DNA from: Euonymus europaeus
Lineage: Eukaryota > Streptophyta > Magnoliopsida > Celastrales > Celastraceae
Direction: 5' to 3'
Length of the DNA stretch: 64,000 nucleotides
NCBI GenBank assembly: GCA_963580455.1
Contig: OY756965.1
Span: 1,810,501-1,874,500, forward strand
Shown: positions 23,049 through 33,967 of the stretch, in pieces
Layout: each line of letters opens with the position of its first letter
How positions within the stretch are numbered: position 1 is the stretch's first letter
The notes under the pieces: generated by a model
What the model was told of the DNA's origin: nothing
Seen by the model: only the letters and a program-made list of their open reading frames with translations
Databases searched by the model: none
Translations under genes and position numbers: made by a program

Positions 23049-24536
23049 ATGGAGAAGCATGAGAAAGCCGACAAACCTCATGTTCTGGTTTTCCCTTATC
23101 CTGCACAAGGCCATATAAACCCCATGTTACAATTCTCCAAACGCTTGGTCTCCAAAGGAATCAAGGCCACTCTGATAACTACAATATTCATCTCGAAGTC
23201 CATGCCAGCAGAAGATCCAAATAGCCAGATTGATGTTGAGACAATATCTGATGGGTTCGACGATGGTGGCTTTCCGCAGGCGGAGAACGAAGAGGTTTAT
23301 CTTAGAACCTTCAAGGCTGTAGGCTCCCAAACTCTGACTGAATTATTGAAGAGATTGAAGGATTCAGGGGTGTCCGTTGATGCGCTTATTTATGATGGAT
23401 TCTTGCCATGGGCACTTGATGTTGGAAAGCAGTTTGGGCTGCTTGGAGTTGTGTTTTTCACCCAATCTTGTGCTGTTAACAGCATATACTACTATGTTAA
23501 ACGAGGAAAACTTCCGTTACCCCTATCGGAACCAACTGTTTCTCTTCCTGGATTGCCTCTGCTTAAAGCTTCAGAGACACCATCTTTTGTCAGTTCTTTT
23601 GGATCGTATCCAGCTTGGACTGATGTATTGATGAATCAATTCTCCAATATTGATGAAGCAGATTGGGTACTTCTCAATACTTTCCATGAACTGGAAAAAC
23701 AGGTAGTTTACAGACTATGTCAGTACCTTTTCTTCTTCTTCTTCAATCTTGTTGATGATTTTTCATGTTATTAAGGCTTTTGACTTTGTGGGTTTTTCAT
23801 TTTTGATGATTAGGAAGTAGATTGGATGGCTAAACTCTGGAGGTTAGGGACAGTAGGACCGACACTTCCATCTATGTACTTGGACAAAAGGCTTGAAGAT
23901 GACAAAGACTATGGCATCAATCTCCTGGAACCAAATAAAACTGCTTGCATGAGTTGGTTACACAAAAAGCCAACTGGTTCTGTTGTCTATGTTTCTTTTG
24001 GGAGCATGGCAGAACTAGGAGTAGAACAAATGGAAGAGATAGCTTGGGGATTGAAGAGAAGCAACTGTTACTTCTTATGGGTGGTCAGGGAATTAGAGCA
24101 AGCGAAGTTGCCTGAAAACTTCATAGAAGAAACATCAGAGCAGGGTTTGGTGGTGTCATGGTGCCCCCAGTTGGAAGTTTTAGCAGATGAGTCGATAGGT
24201 TGCTTTGTGACACACTGTGGATTCAATTCTGTTCTTGAAGCTTTGTGCTTGGGTGTTGCAGTGGTGGCAGTGCCACAATGGACTGATCAGATTACAAATG
24301 CCAAGTATGTGGAGGATATTTGGGGAATTGGGATTAGAACTGAAGCTGATGAGAATGGGATTGTGAAAAGAGAAGAGGTGGAGAAGCGTATAAAGGAAGT
24401 ACAGGAGGGAGAGAAAGGAAAAGAGATAAAGAAAAATGTGAAAAAATGGAAGAATTTGGCCAAAGAAGCCATTGATGCTGGTGGAAGTTCTGAGAGACAC
24501 ATAGATGAATTTGTGGCTTATCTATTCAGCTCTTAG
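23049..24536 (+). CDS. UDP-glycosyltransferase, UGT74-type
   Basis: Cytosolic GT1 enzyme that transfers a sugar, normally glucose from UDP-glucose, to a small lipophilic acceptor such as a phenolic, hormone or terpenoid acid. Exons 23049-23702 and 23814-24536 join in frame to 458 aa, the usual family length. Catalytic His22 (in YPAQGHINPM) and its partner Asp116 (in YDGFLPWALD) are present. The 44-residue PSPG donor-binding box spans ~334-377, beginning WCPQLEVLADES and ending WTDQ. It carries unusual residues: Phe for the near-invariant Trp at box position 22 and Asp for His at position 10. The ATG at 23049 gives MEKHEKADKPH; there is no upstream in-frame ATG. The gene lies between two MITE copies. 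UGT74 resemblance is strong; the substrate cannot be told. Confidence 0.93.
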
Positions 24537-24587
24537 AATTCCTCCTGTTAATTATCAAAAATAAAGGTGTTGCTCTCTGCTGTGTTT

Positions 24588-24977
24588 GTTGGCACTTGCA
24601 GTGGTGTCAAGTTAATGGGCTAACAAAATTAATGTGTTTTGTTGATGTGGCTGTATTGAAAAATGTGTTTTGTTGATGTGGTTGTATTGATATATGTATT
24701 TTGGTGATGTGGATGATGATGTGGCTTGACTTTTTATAATAAAGGTGGGACCCAGCCTTGATTTTGGTATAAATTTGATGGGGATAATATGAAGGATAGA
24801 AAAATAGTTGGGTTGGATAATGATTTTGTATTGGAAGATGTGTTTTGCTGATGTGACAGTATTGAAATATGTGTTATGCTGATTTGATTGTATTGAGAGT
24901 TATGTTTTTGTGAGATAGATGTGGGACCCAAAAACAAAAATGTTGGGTCATTACAATTGCAACCATTGTGGTTGCCC
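24588..24977. mobile_element. Harbinger-like MITE, copy D
   Basis: About 390 bp, in inverted orientation relative to copy C2. The right end is CAACCATTGTGGTTGCCC followed by TTA. The interior has GGCTTGACTTTTTATAATAA and GGTGGGACCC, the reverse complements of motifs in copies C2 and 52704. It starts ~50 bp after the UGT stop codon and probably lies in its 3' UTR. Confidence 0.65.
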
Positions 24978-25354
24978 TTAGTGTTTTTTCTTTTGATTTT
25001 TAGAAGTTACATTTTCCTGGTTCTTTTTTCTCCCTAGAATCCGCCGTCAAATGTTAGAATCAGACAAGGACAGAGACTGATTTTTTCAGTAAATTATTGC
25101 ATGAAAAAGGATTTTTTAATGGATGGCACATAAAAAAAAAATACCGGATTAGCTCGGTGCAGTACTCGATTTTTGTTCAGAAATAATTATTAAATTATAA
25201 TAAAAATTAATTAAAAATCAAAAAGACGAAAAATGTTAAACAAAAATAATAATATAAAAGACCATTCCTATATAACTTTAAAATCTCAAGACATCAGACT
25301 CCAAATTCTAAAAAAAAAACCGTTATTAAATCCAAAACCCAAAAAATAATTCTC
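24978..25354. other. AT-rich spacer
   Basis: No gene or clear element is seen between the MITE and the solo LTR. Confidence 0.4.
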
Positions 25355-25359
25355 ACTAT

Positions 25360-26632
25360 TGATCTATCATTTTGTACTCATTTTAGTGCTTTAATTTTCA
25401 TATGTTATTGTCTATAAATGGATGGAATGAGTACATTTTCTATGAGAATCTTTAATGTTTTGAATTTCAGGAGATATGCCTCAAAGTGTTGCAAAATCAG
25501 TAAAACTGGGATTCTGGTGCAGAAGAAGCGCTCGAGAACTAGAGCACGCTCTAGTGTGCTAAAACTGCCCTTACAAACCAGGGACTTTTCTACTGATGAC
25601 ACGCTGGAGCACCTGAGGCCGCTCGAGCATTACTGGGCGAAAATGACAAATATCTGCAAACTTTAAATATCTGCAACTTACTAAAAATAGTAAGTTACAG
25701 ATATTTGTGGAAAGTAAGTGAAAAGTTATGGTGAGATATTGTTTTTATATGGTGTGGCCACCATTCCAAGAAGGACACCAACACCACAAGGGAGGAAAAA
25801 GCTTGGACGAAAGAGAGGATAAAGGAGAAAAGGAGGCAACTTTTGTTATTATTCTTCTTCTTCTTCAAGATCTTCCAAGAAAGCTTCAAGAGATCTTTCC
25901 ATCCATTGAAGGGGGTTTTCTTCTTCTACTCTAGTTCATGATTCTTACTAGTTTATTTCTCTTGTTCTTGAACATGGTTTGTAACTAAACACTTTTCTAT
26001 TGGGATTGTGATGTAACCCATATTGAGGATTATGAGTTAATAGTTGTTGTTATACAAATTCAGTTTATAGTTCTTGTCTTTAATCTCTGTGCTTATAAGT
26101 TTGTTGTGTATTTAGATGTTTGATCATCATTTGAGTATGCTTATAAACTAACCTAGCTAAGACTAAGGAACGATCCAAATTCACATGTCTTAGTGGAATT
26201 GAGGTTGAGGAAATTAATTGTTGAATATGAGATCACGGATTAGATGATTAATTGGTTGTTATAGTTCTTTAGAACTTAATGGGTCATTAGTATTATGTTA
26301 ACAACTGCGATCGAACAGGATTAACATTTGTCAGTGATACGTGTTGGTACCGCGATCGAACGAACCAACATATTTAAGAAAAGAATCAACCTTTGAATTG
26401 AAATTGAATCTGTATATTTGATAATTGTTACTCATAGTTCGATTGTGTGGTGAAATCATTATCCCAATATTTCCTCTCAATTACTTGAAAACCAAGATTG
26501 TTAAGCTTATTTTAATTGTCAAGTTAAGTAATCCTATTTGAATTATTATTTGTCCTCGTGGGATTCGACCTCGTACTTGCATTCGTTATACTACTACGTT
26601 CGATTCGTGCACTTGCGAGATTTAACACATCA
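25360..26632. mobile_element. Solo LTR of a Ty3-gypsy (Tat-like) retrotransposon
   Basis: A 1273-bp segment beginning TGATCTATC and ending AACACATCA (TG...CA), flanked by an exact 5-bp duplication ACTAT (25355-25359 and 26633-26637). The 3' part has the sequence style of Tat/Athila LTR ends (TCGTGCACTTGCGAG just before the terminus). No primer-binding site or internal domain follows, so this is a recombined solo LTR. It is a different family from the element at 28462. Confidence 0.8.
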
Positions 26633-26637
26633 ACTAT

Positions 26638-26925
26638 CACTCACACGCCATCTCTCTCATAGTCTCATGGACCCCTCAGCTTGACTCTTTCGGTATTTCC
26701 TGTCTAACATGGTCAACTCTCTCATCTCACCATAAAACCTCATCTTCACCATCACTCTTGTTCACCAATCACCTCACCATCATTCATTCACTCTTGCCCC
26801 ATCACTATTAACACTATCTTTAATTTTTCTCCATGACCTCCATCTCTCATTAAAAGCAAGTTCCATCATTCTCACTATCCAACTACCTCACTTCATAGAT
26901 CACGTACATCGAGTTAATGTAATAT
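26638..26925. other. CT/CA-rich spacer
   Basis: Low-complexity DNA rich in CATCA and CTCTCT. No gene is recognised. Confidence 0.35.
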
Positions 26926-28146
26926 GTGATCATCGAAAGATTTCACAGGTTTCTACTCAATCACCGTATGTTCATATGTTTCAACTTAATCTCCATAGTT
27001 TTAAAATTGTATCAAATCGAACACTCGAACAGTTTTTGAACGAAACAAGCAGTCAACTACCTCAATGGCACTTTGATCGTTAAAAAATCGTTACCAATTA
27101 ACCGAGTTTTTGAACGAAAAGAGCAGTCAACTACCTCAATGGCACTTTGACCGTTAAAAAATCGTTACCATTAACCGATGTGGCATGACAACTGAATACA
27201 CAATACTGACGTGACTTGATTATATTATTAAAATAAAAAAAATAAAAGTTCTTATTGACTGATTCAAAAAATTAAAATGAAGAAGATATGCACCTTGAAG
27301 TACACCTTTACGAATCATTTATCCTGATTTAACTTTAAGGGTTTCCTATCCTCTATGTGGTTCAATTCAACTTTGCACACATCATGTTTGATGATTCCCC
27401 AAAATACCTTAAAAAGTGGGCATTGAATCCAACCAAAATTAAGCACAACTTTCTCGATTTCATCTGTCGTGACTTGTCTAAGGGGATGAATCGATGAAGC
27501 ATATCCACTTCGTGATCCTCTCTTCAATCCTAAATTCTTACAGGCAAGACCGACAAGACTTGGAAATTGAAGCCGCCAGGCGAAGGGAAACCGAGCAAGT
27601 GCTATTAGAGCAAGTTTCATACGCGAGTTAAGCTGTCCGGGAGCCTATTCCCCCAAAAGCAAGAGCGGATTCCCGATTTGAGTAAACGTAGTCGGAAAAC
27701 AATCTTTGTTAGACATGTAGGGTATGAACCTTGCCTTTAACAAGTAAGGATTCCCGATTTGAGTTAATGAAAACCACTTTCTTGTTAGAATAAAAATAAA
27801 TGAAGCCAGAGCAATTTATCGCAGACTTGCTACATAACACACAGCTCTTGATTGCTAGGGTTTTAATTTTTTATTTAAAATATTTATTAAATATTTTCTT
27901 TGCCTTTACATGTGTGTGTGGCTAAGATTTTGCCACATCTAATATTTTTTCTTAAAAATAATTTAATTTCCACAAAGATAATTATTTTTACATGTGGCAT
28001 AATTGCTACAAAGTTAAAGTGCCACTATGGCAATTTGACTGCCCGTTTTGTCCAAAAACTGCCCGAGTGTTCAATTTGATACAATTTTAAAACTATTATG
28101 ACTGAGTTAAAACATATGAACATACGGTGACTGAGGATCACATTCA
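26926..28146. mobile_element. Mutator-like element with long inverted repeats
   Basis: The left arm (~26926-27190) and right arm (~27990-28146) are inverted copies, sharing CACCGTATGTTCATATGTTT and AGTTTTAAAATTGTATCAAA. The left arm has an internal 74-bp tandem duplication (units starting at 27031 and 27105) missing from the right arm. The ~800-bp interior includes a 101-codon minus-strand frame (27315-27620) and a plus-strand Glu/Arg-rich frame near 27550-27605 that look like a captured fragment, but I recognise no family. No transposase is seen. Confidence 0.6.
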
Positions 28147-28456
28147 AACGAATTTAGTCAGGTCAAAAAGCTAAAAAAAGGAAACAAACTAAAGTCAATC
28201 AACTAACTCATATTTTGAGTTATCATATGGCATTAGGGTTTCTTCTCATTGTAAAAAAAAAACAATTTTAATGAGGGAAATTAAGTTCTATAGAAGTTCA
28301 AAAAAGAAACATCGAACCCCATTTACACCAACATAGTCAAGATATGCACTGTAACAAAAAGAATTTATGATGATATATGTAGAACCCAGCTTTGTAATAC
28401 TCCATGAACCAACAAATTCCGCCCAAAGAGATGAAATAAATAATGAGCACCAATAG
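28147..28456. other. Spacer before the retrotransposon
   Basis: No feature is recognised. Continuity with the DNA after 35598 is interrupted by the retrotransposon inserted at CTAAG. Confidence 0.35.
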
Positions 28457-28461
28457 CTAAG

Positions 28462-29588
28462 TGGTGAGTGCAAAATTGCACTAATGTTATTATGTTAAAT
28501 CCCCAATCTTTGTGAGGTTTATAGCACGAAATACTGTCCAAATGTGTGATTGAATGACGGGTATAGCTGGATGCTAGTTACTTGGGAAAGTTGATTCTGG
28601 GTGAAAAGTGAGCCAGGCGCGAGCGAGGTGGGAGCCAGGCGCGGCCGCGAGTTGCGGGATTTGCTGTAACGGGCCCAGCTGACGTGGCAGTAGGGACGGT
28701 GCTATCTTTAGGGTTAAAAAACTAAACCCTAGGAGGAAAAAGGGGATTGAGAAAGTTCCAGCAAAGGCAGAAGACGGCGGAGAGAGAGGAGGCAATTCCA
28801 AGAGTGGCGATTCCTTCTTTCCCCCATTGATTCGAACATTGGTTTTAATTATTTGTTGATTTTCATTATGGATATGTGTAACTAATTCCTTATTAGCTAG
28901 GATTTGGTACTTTCTTCTACCGAAACCTTTGTGCATGAATTTGATTCTTGATTAGACTGATTTAATTCATTATTCTCTGAATTGATTGAGACTTCCTATT
29001 GTTATGTATGCCTGATCAACATCATAATATTTAGGAACTGTTAGTTGAACATATACGGCTGACCATGACCCGGTGTTTGACGAAGTAACAATAACTTGTT
29101 TTGCGATTCAGGTTAGAGGATAATGAACATAACTGATGGGGTGTGAATTAATATCCTAGGTTATGCTATTGTCGATTTCCACGTGTTGATGCTTATTTTA
29201 GAATGTTCTTAGGAGAGACCAAACCAAGACATCTTTAATAAGAAAAGATCCTGAGCTGGACCAAAGTCAGGATTGTTGCTTAGGGAAATCTAATTGATCG
29301 AGCTGGGCCAAAGTCTTTCAATTGACGTAGTTAAATTCTTAATTTGTGTAATTGATAATTGATATATGTGCACAAGGTGAAGGTAGATGATTAAGCCAAA
29401 TCCAAGCTAAATCTCATTAATTGTTGGATTCATAATTTAATTTAATTTTGCACTATTGTTTGCTTTTTAATTGGTTTATGCAATAGTCCCTATGGATTCG
29501 ATCCCTTTCACTATTACTGCTTTGCGACCGTACACTTGCGATTGGGTAAAACCTGTAGAGATTTATTGTGATTATAACTTGTCGACCA
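28462..29588 (+). repeat. 5' LTR
   Basis: Starts TGGTGAGTGC and ends TTGTCGACCA. Its pair is at 34478-35593. The length difference of 11 bp is fully explained by the sequence around 28629-28640, where this copy has an extra GTGGGAGCCAG-like stretch. The GC-rich block with GCGGCCGC near 28640 and the CTAAACCCTAGG stretch near 28720 probably belong to the transcribed leader. Confidence 0.93.
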
Positions 29589-29594
29589 AGTTTT

Positions 29595-29612
29595 TGGCAC
29601 CGTTGCCGGGGA
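29595..29612 (+). promoter_or_regulatory. Primer-binding site, tRNA-Asp
   Basis: TGGCACCGTTGCCGGGGA lies 6 nt after the 5' LTR and complements the 3' end of plant tRNA-Asp (CGCCGTTGCCGGGGA in the plant tRNA complement) with one mismatch. A tRNA-Asp primer is typical of the Athila/Tat lineage. Confidence 0.85.
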
Positions 29613-29733
29613 TTGTTTGATTTATTCTGATTGTTAAACGGCGATAGTGTTAAATTTAGTTGGTTTAATTATTGTGACATCAAATTTACATTGTCTAACT
29701 TGTTTGTAGGTACTTATTGGATCCTTGCAGTGC

Positions 29734-32489
29734 ATGGTTAATACACGTTCTCATCAAGAGCCATTGGAAGAGTTTGATCCTGAGATTGAGAGAACAGCTA
29801 GAGCATTGCGACATAGGACAATGGAGGAGAACAACAGAAAGTTGGTCGATGGGATTGCAGGAGCTGCCGATGCTAATGTCAGAGTACCAATGATGAATCG
29901 ATATATTCCGCAGAACATTGCTCAGCCTTCGTGCATTACTTATCAACCTACAGGGCTACCAATGTTAGTTTGTCACCACAGTTGTTGAATTCTGTGCCCC
30001 ATTATGAGGGGAGATTTGATGAAGATCCTCACTTACATTTGAAGGATTTTACCGACTTGTGCCGAACTCAACACATAACTAGAATTACTGCCGATAATTT
30101 AAAGTTGGTTCTTTTTCCCTTTACTCTAAGGGGTGGTGCAAAGAAGTGGTATAATGATATTGAAGCGGGATCTATCGGTACATGGGAACAGATGACAACT
30201 AAATTTTTGAGGGAATTTTTTCCAGCTCATAGAACCAAGCAACTTGTGAGAGAAATCCAGAATTTTCAACAAAAGGATGGTGATTTGTTTTATGAAGCAT
30301 GGAAGGATTTTAAGAGTAAAGTAGCTCGTTGCCCAACCCATAATTTGCACAAAGATAATGTGGTTTTGCATTTCTATGAAGGGTTGAACGAGGCTAATAG
30401 AATGAAAGTTGATTCTGCTTGCAATGGAGTTCTTATGAGAAAGACTAGCGAAGAAGCTATGGAGTTATTTGAAGAATTGAGTGAAGACTCTCAACAATTT
30501 TCTGCAAGGGGTAGAAGCTCAACAAAGCGACAAGACATATATTAGGTGAGATCTGATGTCAAAGTTGAAGCAGCGATGTGCAATATTAATCGAAAAATAG
30601 ACATGCTTGTTGAAGCTCTGACAGGGGTGACTATAAAGGATCAATCACAAGCTGAGACTCTTTGTTCAGTTTGCTCTAGGCAAGACCATGTGACTAAAGC
30701 TTGTCCATTGATATCAATGAATGATCAAGAGCAAGTCAATTTCTTGGGAAATGACAACACATGGAACCAAGCTTATCCTTGGCGCAATCACCCTAATCTT
30801 TCTTGGAAGGGTGATCAAAACACAATGAATGCAGCAGTCCCAACACCACAACCAGCAAAGAAGATTGATTTGGAGACTACCATGATGCAATTCATGCAAC
30901 AAACAACTCAGGCTATCCAAAAATTGGAAACCCAAGTGGGACAGATAGCGAAGGAGGTGAGTGAACGAAAGAAGGGAGAGCTGCCTTCTCAACCTCTCAA
31001 TAACCCAGCTGGGCATGAAGAGTTGAAAGCCAGAACTACCCTTCGAAATGGCAAGATTATTGACAATAAGGTGCTGTCGCCAACCCCTGACGCAGGGTGC
31101 AAGTCGGTTGCACATAGGGTGCAGGAGGGTCGCAAATCTGGACAGAAAGAAGTCAAAGATTGGGGAAGAGATCCTCCGCCTTTCCCACAAAGGTTAGTCA
31201 AAAAGACAACTGATTCTAAGGTGCATGATATTTTTGAAAATTTACGTAAGGTAGAAATCAATATTCCATTGCTTGATGTCATTAAACATATTCCTTCTTA
31301 TGCTAAATTTCTCAAAGATTGTTGTACTAAAAAGAGAAAATTTTCTGCAAATGAAAAAGTTGCTTTGAATGAAGAAGTGAGCGCTGTGCTATTGAATAAA
31401 CTTCCACCCAAGCTTAAAGATCCTGGTAGTTTTACCATACCTTGTAAGGTGGGAAATCAGTTCTTTGAGAAGACATTGCTAGATTTAGGAGCGAGCATCA
31501 ATTTAATGCCCTTTTCTTTGTATAAGAAATTAGGATTGAGGGAATTGCAAGAAACTTCCATCACTTTGCAGTTAGATGACCGCAGTATTAAAAGACCTAA
31601 GGGAATTTTAGAAGACGTGTTGGTAATTGTGAAAGACTTAATTGTGCCTGTTGATTTTGTTGTGTTGGATATGGAGGATAATCCTAGTTCGTCCTCTATA
31701 CCTATTATTCTTGGTCGTCCTTTCATGACTACTGTGGATATGAATATTAGTGTGAAAAAGGGGACTGTAACAATGCAGGTGAATAATCAAAAATTGGAGT
31801 TTCGTGTGTTTGATTCTCGTGAACTTCATGATGATAAAAGTGATTGTTGTGGTATTGATGTTACACATGATCCTGTGAGTGAGGTTTTTCAGGTTACAAG
31901 TCTTGATCCAGTTGAAGCAGAAGACATAAAATATGAGAACCAAATAGAGGAAGTAATAGAGTCGTTGCATCGGGCCCAGTCGTATGTTGGTAAGGGTATT
32001 CCTCCTTTTGAACAATTGGTACCTACTAATATATCTCTTGTTTCTTCTACAGTTAAGGCACCTACTTTGGAGTTGAAACAATTGCCCAATCACTTGAAAT
32101 ATATTTATTTGGGAGAAGACAAGACTTTACCAGTGATAGTGGCGGCAAATATCAGTTTAGGAGAAGAGGAAAAATTAGTACAAATTCTGAAAAGGCGTAA
32201 AACTGCCCTTGGATGGTCCAGTGATGACATCAAAAGAACCAATCCTAATAGATGTATGCACCAGATTTTGCATGAAACTGATGCAAGGCCAACTAGAGAA
32301 GCACAGTGGTGGCTACATCCACAAGTGAAAGATGTGGTGGAAACTGAAATTTTGAAATTGTTAGATGTGGGGGTGATCTACCCACCTTAGGATAGCAAAT
32401 GGGTTAACGGGCATCGTGTGAAGCCTTATTGGAAGTCGGTTCCACTCACAATGGAAGAAGTCATACGATTTAATGTTTTAGATCCTTGA
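29734..32489 (+). pseudogene. gag-protease polyprotein, broken and truncated
   Basis: Starts MVNTRSHQEPLEEFD. Recognisable parts in order: the gag core (RGGAKKWYNDIE... FLREFFPAHRTKQL), a CCHC zinc knuckle (CSVCSRQDHVTKAC), the LLDVIKHIPSYAKFLKD block, the aspartic protease active site LLDLGASINLMP and ILGRPFM, then the first part of reverse transcriptase (EILKLLDVGVIYPP). Lesions are a one-base frameshift near 29955, a stop at 30543-30545, a stop at 32388-32390, and a deletion at ~32400 that joins the start of RT (DSKWV) directly to the end of integrase (NGHRVKPYW). The downstream frame ends at 32489. The missing part includes the RT catalytic residues. Confidence 0.9.
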
Positions 32490-33220
32490 CGAATTCTAAA
32501 GCTGTGTCCGGCTGAAGACAATAAATTTAGCACTTCATGGGAGGTAACCCATGTGGAGGAGGAGCATCTTATTCGACATCTTTGAACAGCTAAGTCTCCT
32601 CACCCTTTTCTTTTATTGCACATTTAATTTTCATCGTCAAAAATTTAAATTATGTTCTATTTCCTTCACATTGAGGTCAATGTCGAATTCAAGTTTGGGG
32701 GAGGGAATTTGCACTTGCGCTTTCTGAAGAAAAAAAAAGCATTGTGTTTTTCATAATTGGCTAGCCGTGCTTGAGTATCATGATAGGTTTTGATAACTGA
32801 TAGCATTTTCTTAGCATGATTTATTTGTGATGAAAGTCTGCTTTGCCTATATGTCACTTATATATTGCATACCCATGTGAGCAGCCTATTAAATTTCTTG
32901 AGTGTGCATTGATTATCATAGCATGGTGTGCTAGAACTTACTTTAGACCAGCTGAAGTCTAAGCTGAATGCTTATTTGACGAATATGATGAATGCCTCTT
33001 ACTTTCATTCCCACCATTTTCATTCTTCCTAAGTGCCACCACTTTCATTCTTCCTAAGTGCAATTAGCATGTTTGTAAAGTGTTGTGCATGACATTGAGG
33101 TTGAAAAAATAGAAAACCAACATAAGTCCAAGGTGGTGGAAAAATAAGGGTGAAATAAGATTGAGAAAAATCGAGTACAAAAGTATGGAGAATTTAGAGT
33201 GGAGCAAGTAACAGTTGTAA
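32490..33220 (+). other. Non-coding 3' internal region of the retrotransposon
   Basis: No coding sequence. It contains a second polypurine-like motif, CAAGTTTGGGGGAGGG, at about 32691-32706, close in sequence to the functional one before the 3' LTR. Confidence 0.5.
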
Positions 33221-33350
33221 GTAAAGTGTGAGCCATCTGCGGCTGCACAAAAAGCGGTAATTATTTCCGTAGATGAACAGTACTAGTAAAGTGCGAGCCA
33301 TCTGCGGCTGCACAAAAAGCGGTAATTATTTCCGTAGATGAACAGTGGAA
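33221..33350 (+). repeat. Tandem repeat, 65-bp unit x2, inside the retrotransposon
   Basis: Two nearly identical 65-bp units start at 33221 and 33286 (GTAAAGTGTGAGCC and GTAAAGTGCGAGCC) and share TGCGGCTGCACAAAAAGCGG. They lie ~150-280 bp upstream of a TATA box and may be regulatory. Confidence 0.88.
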
Positions 33351-33502
33351 AGGGTGTAAGCGAAGTGCGACTTACGTGCGGCCGCGAGTATCGAGGACTT
33401 CGAAGAAGTTAAAAAAAGTCTGGTTGTACAGTTGACTGGACAAAAAAAAAAGCCCGAAGTATGCGCGCCCCCTGCGACCCATCTGCGGCCGCACTCGTCC
33501 AG

Positions 33503-33511
33503 TTATAAAAG
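33503..33511 (+). promoter_or_regulatory. TATA box upstream of the env-position ORF
   Basis: TTATAAAAG about 140 bp upstream of the ATG at 33647, preceded by two GCGGCCGC-containing motifs (33378 and ~33477). It is a good candidate for an internal (subgenomic) promoter. Confidence 0.5.
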
Positions 33512-33646
33512 AGACAATATGCTTTAGGGTCTGATCTTTAAAGACCAGTTGCGTCGTTTCTCTCCAAATTAGGGTACATCAGTGCAAACAGAGATTCCAG
33601 GCGTAGAAGAGACCCTCATCACCCATTAAAGGTCCTTAGCAAAGCC

Positions 33647-33967
33647 ATGTCGACTCGTGGAAGGAAGAGGAAGATGGTGGCAAACAAGAGAACTAGGGGT
33701 GTGGTAGAGGAGTCAGAGAACCAGAGTTCGGACGATTTACCTATGGAGAGATTCATCTCACCAGATGCGAAGAAGGACTACGAAAAGGTATGGTTCAAGC
33801 GTACGTTACATTTTGAAAGACATGTGGAGATTTCTCACTTCCAAGAGGTTAGTTGGTATGAAAAGATGAAGAAAAATGGTTGGATACCTATTATGGTAGT
33901 TATTGGTGAATGTTGGTGGCCTATTTTGAGACTACTTTGGCATGTAATAACTTTTTCATTTTGCTAA
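33647..33967 (+). CDS. Env-position ORF fragment of the retrotransposon
   Basis: A 106-codon ORF starting MSTRGRKRKMVANKRTRG, with an Arg/Lys-rich start that could act as a nuclear signal. It continues with FISPDAKKDYEKVWFKRTLH and VSWYEKMKKNGW, which resemble the N-terminal part of the third ORF (putative plant transposon protein family) found after pol in Athila-type elements. The family product is several hundred residues, so this is a truncated remnant. The C-terminal hydrophobic stretch after ~85 is probably out-of-frame read-through. Function in the family is unknown. Confidence 0.55.
   Translation: MSTRGRKRKMVANKRTRGVVEESENQSSDDLPMERFISPDAKKDYEKVWFKRTLHFERHVEISHFQEVSWYEKMKKNGWIPIMVVIGECWWPILRLLWHVITFSFC

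Noticed and set aside
33647..33967. Host gene inserted in the retrotransposon
   Set aside because: Its position after pol and its sequence style fit the third ORF of Athila-type elements.
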